This document shows positions 36,753-44,682 of a DNA stretch of 64,000 nucleotides, one piece after another. Under the pieces are notes generated by a model. It saw only the letters and a program-made list of their open reading frames with translations, did no database searches and was not told where the DNA came from. A program made the translations under genes and the position numbers. Each line of letters starts with the position of its first letter. Within the stretch, counting starts at the first letter, position 1. Source of the stretch: Arthrobacter sp. Marseille-P9274 (GTDB lineage: Bacteria > Actinomycetota > Actinomycetes > Actinomycetales > Micrococcaceae); assembly GCF_946892675.1 (NCBI RefSeq), contig NZ_CAMPOV010000001.1, positions 1,028,033 to 1,092,032 on the forward strand. The letters are read 5' to 3'.

Positions 36753-36914
36753 ATGTGGAGTGTTGTCCTGATGGGTCTGGCCGGCCTCCTCGCCGGAGGC
36801 GCCATTGCCTTCCGCGGCCAGCAGGCGCCGAAATGGCTGATTATCAGTTTCTGGTTCCTGGCGGCCATGGCCCTCGTGGCCGCCTACCTGCTTACTCTCG
36901 GCCCGGCCGAGTAA
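36753..36914 (+). CDS. 53-residue two-helix membrane protein between hisH and priA
   Basis: A short reading frame, MWSVVLMGLAGLLAGG at its start, with two hydrophobic helices (about residues 2-19 and 28-48) joined by FRGQQAPKW. It starts 6 bp after hisH and ends 34 bp before priA, keeps the high third-position GC of its neighbours and has a well-formed stop. I do not recognise a function. The spacing suggests co-transcription with the his genes; a role in histidine synthesis is not implied. Confidence 0.7.
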   Translation: MWSVVLMGLAGLLAGGAIAFRGQQAPKWLIISFWFLAAMALVAAYLLTLGPAE

Positions 36915-36948
36915 TTCCTTCGACTAGTTCAGAAAGCGGATTCCCCCT

Positions 36949-37692
36949 ATGACGACGCAAGATGCCCCGATCCTCGAACTGCTGCCCGCCGTGGACGTCG
37001 CCGACGGCCAGGCGGTCCGGCTTGTGCAGGGCGAGGCCGGCAGCGAGACAAGCTACGGTGATCCGCTGGACGCGGCCCTGGCCTGGCAGAACGACGGCGC
37101 CGAGTGGGTCCATCTGGTGGACCTTGACGCGGCTTTCGGGCGGGGCTCCAATATCGACCTGCTGCAGCGCGTGGTGCGGGAACTGAACATCAAGGTTGAG
37201 CTGTCCGGCGGCATCCGTGACGATGCATCGCTGGACCGTGCGCTGGAACTGGGCGCTGCCCGCGTCAACCTCGGGACCGCGGCGCTGGAGAACCCTGAGT
37301 GGACGGCCAAGGCGATTGAACGCTACGGCGACGCTATCGCCGTCGGACTCGATGTCCGAGGCACCACCCTGGCGGCCCGCGGCTGGACCAAGGAGGGCGG
37401 CGACCTCTGGGACGTTTTGGCCCGTCTGGAAGACGCCGGCTGCGCGCGCTACGTCGTCACTGACGTGACCAAGGACGGCACGCTCCAGGGTCCCAACCTT
37501 GACCTGCTCAAGGAGGTCGCCTCCCGCACGGCCAAGCCGGTGGTTGCCTCCGGCGGCATCTCCAGCCTCGATGACCTCGCGGCCCTGCGCACCCTGGTGC
37601 CGCACGGCGTCGAGGGAGCGATTGTCGGTAAGGCGCTGTACGCCGGGAAGTTCACGCTGCCCCAGGCACTCGATACCGCCGGCCGCCGCTGA
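36949..37692 (+). CDS. priA: Bifunctional HisA/TrpF isomerase PriA
   Basis: A 247-residue beta/alpha-barrel isomerase. In actinobacteria lacking trpF this protein isomerises both ProFAR (histidine) and PRA (tryptophan). The barrel motifs [57 protein letters not shown] and [12 protein letters not shown] are complete; Asp at the first and second active-site strands is conserved. Sequence alone does not show dual activity; that is family knowledge for this lineage. Confidence 0.92.
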   Translation: MTTQDAPILELLPAVDVADGQAVRLVQGEAGSETSYGDPLDAALAWQNDGAEWVHLVDLDAAFGRGSNIDLLQRVVRELNIKVELSGGIRDDASLDRALELGAARVNLGTAALENPEWTAKAIERYGDAIAVGLDVRGTTLAARGWTKEGGDLWDVLARLEDAGCARYVVTDVTKDGTLQGPNLDLLKEVASRTAKPVVASGGISSLDDLAALRTLVPHGVEGAIVGKALYAGKFTLPQALDTAGRR

Positions 37693-37695
37693 GCC

Positions 37696-38574
37696 TTGGC
37701 AGACAAGAGGGAACTGCCGGGCCACATCGCGGCCGCACTGGCCGGTGCCGGCGGCGCGACGGACTCGGCGGGCAGGCCGTGGAGCGGCCGCGACCTGAGC
37801 GGGCCGGGCAACCCGCTGCACAATTTCAACGACGACGACGGCGGCGCCGACCAGGGCTACCTGAAGGCCATCGCGGCGCTGGCCGACGGCACCGGGGGAG
37901 AGTCCCAGGTGCTGCAGGCTCTGGCATCGGCCCGCGTCTTCGTTCCGATTGTGGCGCAGCTCGGTGAGGAAGCGGCCGGAGCCAACGAACTCGCCGCCGA
38001 CAAGCAGGCGGACATGGCTCTGGTAACGCTGCAGGCGCCCGACGGGCGCCGGGCGCTGCCGGTGTTCACCTCCACATCCGCCCTGGAGGCCTGGCACGCC
38101 GATGCCAGGCCCGTGGCCGTCTATGCCGCCCGGGCGGCCTTGTCGGCCGTGGCGGAAAGCGCCCAACTGCTGGTCGTGGACCCCGGCTCCGAGGTGACCT
38201 TCGTTGTGCGCCGCCCGGGCGTCTGGGCGCTGGCCCAGCAGCACGAGTGGGTGCCCTCCTATGCCGATCCTTCGCTGGCGGACGTCGTCGCCGATGCGGT
38301 CGGGAGGGAACCGGACGTTCTGCACACCGCTCTGGCGCCCGGCAGCGGCATCGCCTCCAGGACGGCCTCGGGGCGCGTTCTTGCCGGCGGCGGGCCGGGA
38401 CCGGAGCTGCGGTTGGTCCTGGCTGTCAAGGACGGTCTAAGCCAGGCGGAGCTGCAGGGACTGGCCGAGCGGCTGCAAGCCCGGTTGGGTGCGTCCAAGG
38501 ACTTCGCCGAACGGGTGGATTCGCTGGAGATCAGTTTTGTCCGGGACGCGGCCGGCGGGCACGCAAAGAGCTAG
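37696..38574 (+). CDS. SseB family protein
   Basis: A 292-residue protein with a central SseB N-terminal-type domain (VFVPIVAQLGEEA, RALPVFTSTSALEAW). Function in actinobacteria is unknown; it commonly follows priA/hisA. The TTG at 37696, 3 bp after the priA stop, is the likely start (MADKRELPGHIAAAL), implying coupling rather than an independent ribosome site. It ends convergently to DUF1844 with a terminator between. Confidence 0.8.
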   Translation: MADKRELPGHIAAALAGAGGATDSAGRPWSGRDLSGPGNPLHNFNDDDGGADQGYLKAIAALADGTGGESQVLQALASARVFVPIVAQLGEEAAGANELAADKQADMALVTLQAPDGRRALPVFTSTSALEAWHADARPVAVYAARAALSAVAESAQLLVVDPGSEVTFVVRRPGVWALAQQHEWVPSYADPSLADVVADAVGREPDVLHTALAPGSGIASRTASGRVLAGGGPGPELRLVLAVKDGLSQAELQGLAERLQARLGASKDFAERVDSLEISFVRDAAGGHAKS

Positions 38575-38666
38575 GCTGCTGCCGGCGTGCAAGGGCCCAG
38601 GCACGCCAGGCCGGGCATCCCGGTCCGGAAGGGCTGGGCATGCCGGGCCGACCGCGGGCAGCGAAA

Positions 38667-38693
38667 AGGCGCCGGGTCTGTGCCACGGCGCCT
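38667..38693. terminator. Terminator between the SseB-like and DUF1844 genes
   Basis: An 8-bp stem AGGCGCCG (38667-38674) / CGGCGCCT (38686-38693) is flanked by AAAA on one side, which reads as TTTT on the minus strand. It therefore fits a terminator for the minus-strand DUF1844 gene, and may also act on the plus strand. Confidence 0.7.
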
Positions 38694-38715
38694 CTTCGCG
38701 AAAGCTGTTGCCTTG

Positions 38716-39132
38716 TCAGTTGACCGGCCCGGTGAACTTCTCGCCCGGACCCTGGCCCGGAGCGTCGGGGAGCACCGATGCTTCACGGAAGGCCAGCTGC
38801 AGGGAACGCAGCCCGTCGCGCAACGGGCCGGCATGCTGGCTGCCGATCTCCGGTGCCGCGGCGGTGACGAACCCGGCCAAGGCGGTGATCAGCTTGCGGG
38901 CTTCGTCAAGGTCCTTCAGCTGCTCGGCATCCTCGCCGGCTGCCAGCCCGCACTTGACTGCCGCGGCGCTCATCAGGTGGACAGCCGCCGTCGTAATGAC
39001 TTCCACTGCAGGTACTTCCGCGATGTCCCGCATCTGCGCAAGGACTTCCTGGTCCTGGCCGGCATTTTCCGGGCCGTCAAACGAATGGCGGTGGCCGGCA
39101 TCGGGGGCAGGGTTGTTATCTGGGGTGCTCAT
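38716..39132 (-). CDS. DUF1844 family protein
   Basis: A 138-residue protein conserved next to infC in actinobacteria. The DUF1844 core is IAEVPAVEVITTAAVHLMSAAAVKCGL (about residues 35-62) followed by DLDEARKLITALAGFV. No catalytic role is known. ATG 39132 (MSTPDNNPAPDAGHRH) is chosen because the longer reading extends into the infC leader and AAGCTT lies 6 nt upstream in a leaderless-like position. Confidence 0.85.
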   Translation of the reverse strand: MSTPDNNPAPDAGHRHSFDGPENAGQDQEVLAQMRDIAEVPAVEVITTAAVHLMSAAAVKCGLAAGEDAEQLKDLDEARKLITALAGFVTAAAPEIGSQHAGPLRDGLRSLQLAFREASVLPDAPGQGPGEKFTGPVN

Positions 39133-39433
39133 ACTGGTAAGCTTGTCACAGACCAATTGATTCCTGTTATTTTCGTGCCCGAGGGCACACCGGGATTCCG
39201 GAAGGAATAACGGATCAATCTGCAAGCGGATTCGTCTCCCACCTGTCGGCATGGATTATCCACAGCTGCCGGGTTCCGGTCGGCATACAGTCCCCGCTGG
39301 GGAAGCTGATGCGCGCAGTCCCTTTTGGGGCGGCGCCGAACGCCGGCATCCGAGGCCTCCGATTGCGCACGCAATAGGGGGCCTTCTCCTGTTGCGGGGC
39401 GGTCACCGTGACCACAACAATCAGGAGCCACAC
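39133..39433 (+). promoter_or_regulatory. infC leader region, candidate regulatory RNA
   Basis: This 301-bp gap between the divergent DUF1844 gene and infC holds no gene. Visible structure: ATTGCG-CA-CGCAAT (39362-39375), GGTCAC-C-GTGACC (39401-39413) and CCCC/GGGG pairing near 39290. Low-GC sequence at 39135-39215 is a likely promoter area. The infC operon is controlled by L20 or IF3 in other bacteria; whether this leader has such a role is unknown. Confidence 0.4.
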
Positions 39434-40615
39434 ATTAGCGAGCCACGAATCAATGATCGGATCCGCGTCCCCGAGGTGCGGTTGGTAGGTCCTGCCGGCG
39501 AACAGGTGGGGATCGTCCGCATCGAGGACGCCCTGCGTCTGGCCGCCGAATCGGACCTGGATCTTGTTGAGGTAGCACCGCAGGCCAAGCCTCCGGTGTG
39601 CAAACTCATGGATTTTGGCAAGTACAAGTACGAAGCAGCAGTCAAGGCCCGTGAAGCCCGCAAGAACCAGACCAACACTGTTCTGAAGGAAATCCGGTTC
39701 CGGCTGAAGATCGATAAGCACGACTACGAGACCAAGCGCGGGCACGCCCTCCGCTTCCTCGGCGCGGGCGACAAGGTCAAGGCCATGATCCAGTTCCGCG
39801 GGCGTGAACAGCAGCGCCCGGAGATGGGCATTCGTCTGCTGCAGAAGTTTGCGGACGACGTCGCCGAGGTCGGCATTGTTGAGTCCAGCCCCCGCATCGA
39901 CGGCCGCAACATGGTCATGGTGATCGGCCCGACCAAGAACAAGGCGGAAGCCAAGGCCGAAGCCCGCCGTGCCACGCAGAAGGCAGAGGCCAAGGCAGCC
40001 AACGCCGCCAAGAATGAGCGCGTCGACGTTTCCTCCGACCAGGCGCCGATGACGCAGAGCCTGGGCGACTTGTTGCCGGAAGGACTGACCACGAGCGCGG
40101 CCGAACCGGCGGAAGCGCCGTCCGCTGCCGAGGCTGCACCCGCAGCGGCGCCTGAGCCGCAGGTCGAGAAGGCGCCTGAGCCGCAGGTCGAGAAGGCGCC
40201 TGAGCCGCAGGTCGAGAAGGCGCCTGAGCCGCAGGTCGAGAAGGCGCCTGAGCCGCAGGCCGAGAAGGCGCCTGAGCCGCAGGTCGAGAAGGCGCCTGAG
40301 CCGAAGGCCGAGAAGGCGCCTGAGCCGCAGGTCGAGAAGGCGCCTGAGCCGAAGGCCGAGAAGGCACCTGAGCCGAAGGCCGAGCCCCGGGCGCAGCAGG
40401 AGTCGAAGCCGCAGGCATCGGCGCCTAGGCCGCCGGTCCAGCAGGCGCCGAAGCCGCAGACCGAAGCCGCCCCCAAGGCGGCGCCGGCTCCGAAGCCGGC
40501 GGCCGCTCCGAAGCCCGCGGCGATGCCGAAGCCGCAGGCACGGCCGAAGCCCATGCCGGGCCCGGCCAAGCCGTCCGCACCCAAACCTTCCGGTCGCGGC
40601 AGCTCCAAGAGCTGA
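39434..40615 (+). CDS. infC: Translation initiation factor IF-3 with ATT start and repeat-rich C-terminal tail
   Basis: A 393-residue IF-3. Residues 1-170 are a normal factor: [18 protein letters not shown] at the start, the [12 protein letters not shown] linker and [14 protein letters not shown] in the 30S-binding domain. The start is an ATT at 39434 with AGGAG (39423-39427) 6 nt upstream; no ATG, GTG or TTG is available at this position. Rare starts of this type let IF-3 repress its own mRNA. The remaining 220 residues are Ala/Pro/Glu/Lys-rich, with nine full EPxxEKAP repeats. Typical IF-3 is about 180 residues, so the tail is exceptional; it is likely disordered. rpmI and rplT follow. Confidence 0.95.
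   Translation: MSEPRINDRIRVPEVRLVGPAGEQVGIVRIEDALRLAAESDLDLVEVAPQAKPPVCKLMDFGKYKYEAAVKAREARKNQTNTVLKEIRFRLKIDKHDYETKRGHALRFLGAGDKVKAMIQFRGREQQRPEMGIRLLQKFADDVAEVGIVESSPRIDGRNMVMVIGPTKNKAEAKAEARRATQKAEAKAANAAKNERVDVSSDQAPMTQSLGDLLPEGLTTSAAEPAEAPSAAEAAPAAAPEPQVEKAPEPQVEKAPEPQVEKAPEPQVEKAPEPQAEKAPEPQVEKAPEPKAEKAPEPQVEKAPEPKAEKAPEPKAEPRAQQESKPQASAPRPPVQQAPKPQTEAAPKAAPAPKPAAAPKPAAMPKPQARPKPMPGPAKPSAPKPSGRGSSKS
40151..40384 (+). repeat. 24-bp tandem repeats encoding EPQVEKAP in the infC tail
   Basis: Nine full units and a partial tenth, each 24 bp, encode variants of EPQVEKAP ([16 protein letters not shown]). The copies are nearly identical at the DNA level, which points to recent expansion by slippage or unequal exchange. 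Reading frame is preserved whatever the copy number. Confidence 0.95.
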
Positions 40616-40637
40616 CGACAGACCGGGTTCATCTGGC

Positions 40638-40664
40638 AGTCCGGGAGCATTGCGCTCCCGGACT
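40638..40664 (+). promoter_or_regulatory. Intercistronic hairpin between infC and rpmI
   Basis: A perfect 11-bp stem, AGTCCGGGAGC (40638-40648) with GCTCCCGGACT (40654-40664), loop ATTGC. There is no T tract, so a processing or partial-termination element is more likely than a full terminator. Confidence 0.6.
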
Positions 40665-40751
40665 CCGGTAGACATGTCAACCGCGCGTTCCCGCAGGGAG
40701 CCGCACGAACCGACGGCTCTGGCCTGAGGATACGTAAGGAGAACGGCAGCT

Positions 40752-40946
40752 ATGCCGAAGCAGAAGACCCACAGTGGCGCCAAGAAGCGCTTTAAGCTCA
40801 CCGGCAGCGGCAAGCTCAAGCGGCAGCAGGCCAACCGCCGCCACTACCTGGAGCACAAGCCCTCCACGCTCACCCGCCGTCTGGCGAGCGACAAGATTGT
40901 TGCACCGGCTGATGTGAAGAACATCAAGAAGATGCTCGGCATCTAA
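40752..40946 (+). CDS. rpmI: 50S ribosomal protein L35
   Basis: A 64-residue, very basic protein starting [20 protein letters not shown] and ending NIKKMLGI, the normal length and sequence for L35. AAGGAG lies about 10 nt before the ATG. It is the middle gene of infC-rpmI-rplT. Confidence 0.98.
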   Translation: MPKQKTHSGAKKRFKLTGSGKLKRQQANRRHYLEHKPSTLTRRLASDKIVAPADVKNIKKMLGI

Positions 40947-41055
40947 CACACCCTTTCCGACCAGGTTCCGGCCGCAGCTGCCGTTGCCAGTCGTTTCAGC
41001 ATTTTCCGACGCCGGGGCCCAGTTCCCGCCGTCCAACACCTAAAGGAGTACGCAC

Positions 41056-41721
41056 GTGGCACGTGTGAAGCGGGCAGTCAACGCCCATAAGAAGCGCCGG
41101 GTAATTCTTGAGCGCGCGTCCGGTTACCGCGGCCAGCGGTCCCGTCTCTACCGCAAGGCCAAGGAACAGCTGCTGCACTCGTTCGTGTACAGCTACGGCG
41201 ACCGCCGCAAGCGGAAGGGTGACTTCCGCCGCCTCTGGATCCAGCGCATCAACGCTGCTTCCCGCGCCAACGGCCTGACCTACAACCGCCTGATCCAGGG
41301 TCTGAAGGCTGCCGAGGTCCAGGTTGACCGCCGCATGCTGGCCGAGCTGGCCGTCTCCGACGCTGCCACCTTCGCCGCGCTGGTCCAGATCGCCAAGGAC
41401 TCGCTGCCCGCCGACACCTCGGCCCCGGCGGAGCGCAAGGCTGCTCCGGCTGCCAAGGCCGCCCCCGCCGCGAAGGCTGCTCCCGCCGCCGCTCCGGCTG
41501 CCGCCGAGGGCGAGCTGTCCGGCGCTGTGAAGGCCGTCGATGGCCAGGATGCTCCCGAGGGCTTCGCCATCAAGGGCAACCAGTCGAACAAGTACCACGT
41601 GCCGGGTTCGACTTGGTACGAGCAGACCACTCCGGTCTACTGGTTCAGCACTGTAGAGGCCGCCAAGGCCGCCGGCTACGAGCCCGCCGGCGGCGAAGCC
41701 CGCCAGAAGATCGCCGAGTAA
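41056..41721 (+). CDS. rplT: 50S ribosomal protein L20 with long C-terminal extension
   Basis: Residues 1-118 are ordinary L20 ([33 protein letters not shown]), which binds 23S rRNA early in assembly. Usual length is near 120 residues; this protein has 221. An Ala/Pro/Lys linker ([19 protein letters not shown], about 128-148) leads to a small predicted domain at about residues 165-213 with [19 protein letters not shown] and [14 protein letters not shown]. The same pattern occurs as an appended module in other actinobacterial proteins. GTG 41056 has AAAGGAG at a normal distance. No terminator with a T tract is evident downstream. Confidence 0.95.
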   Translation: MARVKRAVNAHKKRRVILERASGYRGQRSRLYRKAKEQLLHSFVYSYGDRRKRKGDFRRLWIQRINAASRANGLTYNRLIQGLKAAEVQVDRRMLAELAVSDAATFAALVQIAKDSLPADTSAPAERKAAPAAKAAPAAKAAPAAAPAAAEGELSGAVKAVDGQDAPEGFAIKGNQSNKYHVPGSTWYEQTTPVYWFSTVEAAKAAGYEPAGGEARQKIAE

Positions 41722-41754
41722 TTCTGCGAATCAGGCGGCAGCCTGCACTAACGC

Positions 41755-41766
41755 TATAGTCGCTCT
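41755..41766 (+). promoter_or_regulatory. Leaderless promoter of the SpoU methyltransferase gene
   Basis: TATAGT at 41755-41760 is followed by 6 nt and the ATG at 41767. Confidence 0.6.
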
Positions 41767-42681
41767 ATGAGCATTACCGGGCGCCCACCAGCAGTTATGT
41801 CCAACCCCCGAGCAGATCGGGTCAAGGACGTAGCGAAGCTGGCTGGGCGCCCGGCGCGTTTAAAGCGCCAGCAGTTCCTGGCCGAGGGTCCCCAGGCGGT
41901 GCGGGAGGCGCTCGTGGCCCACCGCAGTGCCATGGGGGAGCGGCGGCCTCCGGTCGTGTCCGAGGTCTTCGCCACCGAGTCGTGCCTGGAACGCTACCCG
42001 GAACTGGGCGACTTGGCAGCGGACGTGGACCTGCGCCTGGCGAACGACGACGTCATCGCGGCCATGTCCGATACCGTCAGTCCGCAGGGCATTCTGGCCG
42101 TCTGCCACTATCTGGACCGGCCCCTGGAGGAGGTGCTGGCGGCCGGACCCGAGCTGCTTGCAGTCATGGTTCGGGTCCAGGACCCGGGCAACGCGGGGAC
42201 GGTGCTTCGCGCGGCCGATTCGGCGGGCACGGACGCTGTCATCCTGATCGGCGGGAGTGTGGATATCTACAACCCGAAGGCGGTCCGGTCGACCGCCGGC
42301 TCCCTCTTCCACCTGCCCGTCGTCATCGGAGCCGACTTCGATTCGCTCGTGGACCAGCTGAGGGAGCAGCACGTGGCCGTGCTGGCGGCAGACGGCTACG
42401 GTGACATCGACCTGGACCGGCTGCAGGATGAGAGCGCCCTACGCCGGGGCGGCGGGGGACCAGCGGCTACGGGCCGCGAGGGAGCCGCGGGCCCGGCGTT
42501 GGAAGGCGAGACGGCCTGGTTATTCGGCAATGAGGCCCAGGGCCTCTCCGAAGCGGAGCTGGCCGCCGCAGACTACCGCGTGGCGGTTCCCCTGTACGGC
42601 CAGGCCGAGAGCCTGAACGTCGGTACCGCGGCAACAGTCTGCTTGTATGCTTCCGCCCGGGCCCAGCGTGATCGGGTATAG
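41767..42681 (+). CDS. SpoU/TrmH family RNA 2'-O-methyltransferase
   Basis: A 304-residue SPOUT methyltransferase. The trefoil-knot motifs are present: motif 1 DPGNAGTVLRAADSAG, motif 2 LFGNEAQGLSEAELA and motif 3 SLNVGTAATVCLY. The N-terminal substrate-binding region includes RPARLKRQQFLAEGPQAVREAL. The target could be rRNA or tRNA; position between rplT and pheST is conserved in relatives. ATG 41767 is favoured by the leaderless promoter; a downstream ATG at 41797 (MSNPRADRVKDV) is possible. Confidence 0.92.
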   Translation: MSITGRPPAVMSNPRADRVKDVAKLAGRPARLKRQQFLAEGPQAVREALVAHRSAMGERRPPVVSEVFATESCLERYPELGDLAADVDLRLANDDVIAAMSDTVSPQGILAVCHYLDRPLEEVLAAGPELLAVMVRVQDPGNAGTVLRAADSAGTDAVILIGGSVDIYNPKAVRSTAGSLFHLPVVIGADFDSLVDQLREQHVAVLAADGYGDIDLDRLQDESALRRGGGGPAATGREGAAGPALEGETAWLFGNEAQGLSEAELAAADYRVAVPLYGQAESLNVGTAATVCLYASARAQRDRV

Positions 42682-42780
42682 CTTGGCGGACTACGGCGCT
42701 TAGCACATGGCGGGAGATCGCCGCCGGATAGACGGTGTGGAGCGGCGGATCCGGGACGCAGTACCGATCGCCGGGGTGCT

Positions 42781-44040
42781 CTACCTGGAGCCGAGTATCT
42801 TCCGGTCCGACAAAGCGGCATCCGTGCCGGGACCGGCCGACGCCTGGGATTTCCGCTCGAGGAGGCCCGAGATAACCGCCACGGCCAGGCCGAGGACAGC
42901 CAGGCCCGCCCCGACCAAGGCGGGCGCCTTGTAGCCCCAGCCCGCGGAAATCACGGCCCCGCCGAGGAAGGCACCGAGGGCATTGGCCATGTTCAGCGCA
43001 GAGTGGTTCAACGAAGCCGCCAGCGTCTGGGCGTCCGGTGAGGCGTCCATGAGCCTGGTCTGCAGCCCGGGGATCAGGCTGGAACCGGCGACGCCGATCA
43101 GGAACACCATAGCCACGGCCAGGACGGCGACATCCGCGACCACCCAGAAGAGGGCGAGCACGCACACGATGGCTGTCATCACCTGGTAGATGCTGCCCAT
43201 CACCGAGCGCTCGGCCAGCCGTCCGCCTAGGATGTTGCCGGCGACCATGCCGAGTCCGTACAGCCCGACGACGAGCGGCAGCGCAGATTCGGGCAGGCCT
43301 GCGACGTCCGTCATGGTCGGACTGATGTAGGAGTAGACGGCAAAGAATCCGCCGAAGCCGACCACACCGATCAGCAGGGCAAGCCACACCTGGATGCGCT
43401 TCAACGCCCGCAGCTCGCGGCGCATGCTCGCCTCGGCGTGCGCGGGCCGGAACGGCACGAATCGCTGGACCAGGAGCAGCGTGATGACGCCGATGATCCC
43501 GACGGCCACGAACATCAGGCGCCAGCCGTAGTTCTGTCCAAGCCAGGTCACGATGGGAACGCCCACGACATTGGCCACGGCGAGGCCCAGCATGACCGCG
43601 GCGACGGCGCGGGGGCGCTTGGACGGGGCGACCAGGGAGGCCGCAATGACGGCGGCAACCCCAAAGTAGGCGCCGTGCGGCAGGCCCGACATGAACCTGG
43701 TCACCAGCATGGAGCCGAAGTCCGGGGCGAGGACCGAGGACAGGTTTCCGACCGTAAAGAGCGCCATCAGCCCCAGCGCCATGTGCTTGTGGGCAAGCCG
43801 CGCACCGAGGGCGGCCAGTACCGGGGCGCCGACGACGACACCCAGGGCGTAGGCGGAAATCAGCTGGCCGCTTTGCGGAATGCTGATCTGCAGGCCCTCC
43901 GCCACGTTCTGCAGCAGACCCATGATGGCGAACTCCGTGGTCCCGATGCCGAAGCCGCCGGCCGCGAGGGCGATGATGGCTGCCGCGATGGGGACACGCC
44001 CGTAGCTGTGCGCGGGGTCATGGTCGTCTTTGGAAAGCAT
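42781..44040 (-). CDS. Major facilitator superfamily transporter (DHA1 drug/sugar efflux type)
   Basis: A 419-residue transporter with about twelve hydrophobic segments. The opening AAGGFGIGTTEFAIMGLL and RFMSGLPHGAYFGVAAV resemble AraJ/NepI/YdhP-like efflux proteins of the DHA1 family; a loop-2-type motif GARLAHKH is present. No substrate can be inferred. GGAG lies 8 nt before the ATG. It is convergent with the SpoU gene, leaving a 99-bp gap with no clear terminator. Confidence 0.88.
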   Translation of the reverse strand: MLSKDDHDPAHSYGRVPIAAAIIALAAGGFGIGTTEFAIMGLLQNVAEGLQISIPQSGQLISAYALGVVVGAPVLAALGARLAHKHMALGLMALFTVGNLSSVLAPDFGSMLVTRFMSGLPHGAYFGVAAVIAASLVAPSKRPRAVAAVMLGLAVANVVGVPIVTWLGQNYGWRLMFVAVGIIGVITLLLVQRFVPFRPAHAEASMRRELRALKRIQVWLALLIGVVGFGGFFAVYSYISPTMTDVAGLPESALPLVVGLYGLGMVAGNILGGRLAERSVMGSIYQVMTAIVCVLALFWVVADVAVLAVAMVFLIGVAGSSLIPGLQTRLMDASPDAQTLAASLNHSALNMANALGAFLGGAVISAGWGYKAPALVGAGLAVLGLAVAVISGLLERKSQASAGPGTDAALSDRKILGSR

Positions 44041-44176
44041 TTATGGGACTCCGGGTAGGCGAGGCCGGATCGGCCATGAGTCGGGCGGTGCCGTAAACGT
44101 AACACTTCGACGCCGTAGTCCGGGGCGCCCTGTAGCGGAGGACACTTTCCGGGCGGTCCGGTGCGGACCTTGGCCG

Positions 44177-44188
44177 TAGACTCGTGGG
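44177..44188 (+). promoter_or_regulatory. Leaderless promoter of the Nudix gene
   Basis: TAGACT at 44177-44182 is followed by 6 nt and the GTG at 44189. Confidence 0.6.
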
Positions 44189-44635
44189 GTGGAACCACGA
44201 CTGAAGCAGATTGTCGGCGCCGCCATCCTGGATTCGCTGGAGAGCCCCACGCGGCTGCTCGCCGCCCGGCGGAGCGCACCCGAGCAATTGGCCGGCATGT
44301 GGGAGTTTCCCGGCGGCAAAGTGGAACCCGGGGAGGGCTGCGAAGACGGCCTTCGCCGCGAGATCCGCGAGGAGCTTGGCGTCGACGTGGAGCTCGGGAC
44401 GGAAGTCGTCGGCCCGCTCGACCAGGGGTGGCCCCTGAACGATGCGGCCGCCATGCGCGTGTGGAACGCGCGGATCGTTGACGGCGAGCCCCGCCCGCTG
44501 GAGGATCACGATGAGCTGCGCTGGATACAACTGCGGCCGGAAGAGCTGACGGCGCTGCCTTGGATTCCGGCGGATTTCCCCATCGTCTCGGCCGTATTGG
44601 AGGCCGCGCAAACGGCGCACAGCAGCCTGCCCTGA
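44189..44635 (+). CDS. MutT-type Nudix hydrolase
   Basis: A 148-residue pyrophosphohydrolase. The Nudix box G-x5-E-x7-R-E-U-x-E-E-x-G-U is complete, from GGKVEPGEG to REIREELGVDV. MWEFPGG upstream and the C-terminal LEDHDELRWIQ are typical of MutT proteins that hydrolyse 8-oxo-dGTP. The length suits MutT, so an oxidised-nucleotide sanitising role is likely but not proven. Leaderless GTG start. Confidence 0.9.
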   Translation: MEPRLKQIVGAAILDSLESPTRLLAARRSAPEQLAGMWEFPGGKVEPGEGCEDGLRREIREELGVDVELGTEVVGPLDQGWPLNDAAAMRVWNARIVDGEPRPLEDHDELRWIQLRPEELTALPWIPADFPIVSAVLEAAQTAHSSLP

Positions 44636-44640
44636 GGGCG

Positions 44641-44682
44641 GCCGGCCGGCGCTGCCTAGAAGCCGGCCGGCGCTGCCTAGAA
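44641..44682. repeat. Two tandem 21-bp repeats at the 3' end of the radical SAM gene
   Basis: A 21-bp unit occurs twice without interruption (44641-44661 and 44662-44682). The second copy contains the stop codon of the minus-strand radical SAM gene (TAG, complement of 44677-44679); the first lies just beyond it. Confidence 0.95.

Noticed and set aside
40151-40384. Repeats in infC as a CRISPR array
   Set aside because: Units are directly contiguous without spacers, in frame, and encode a regular peptide repeat.
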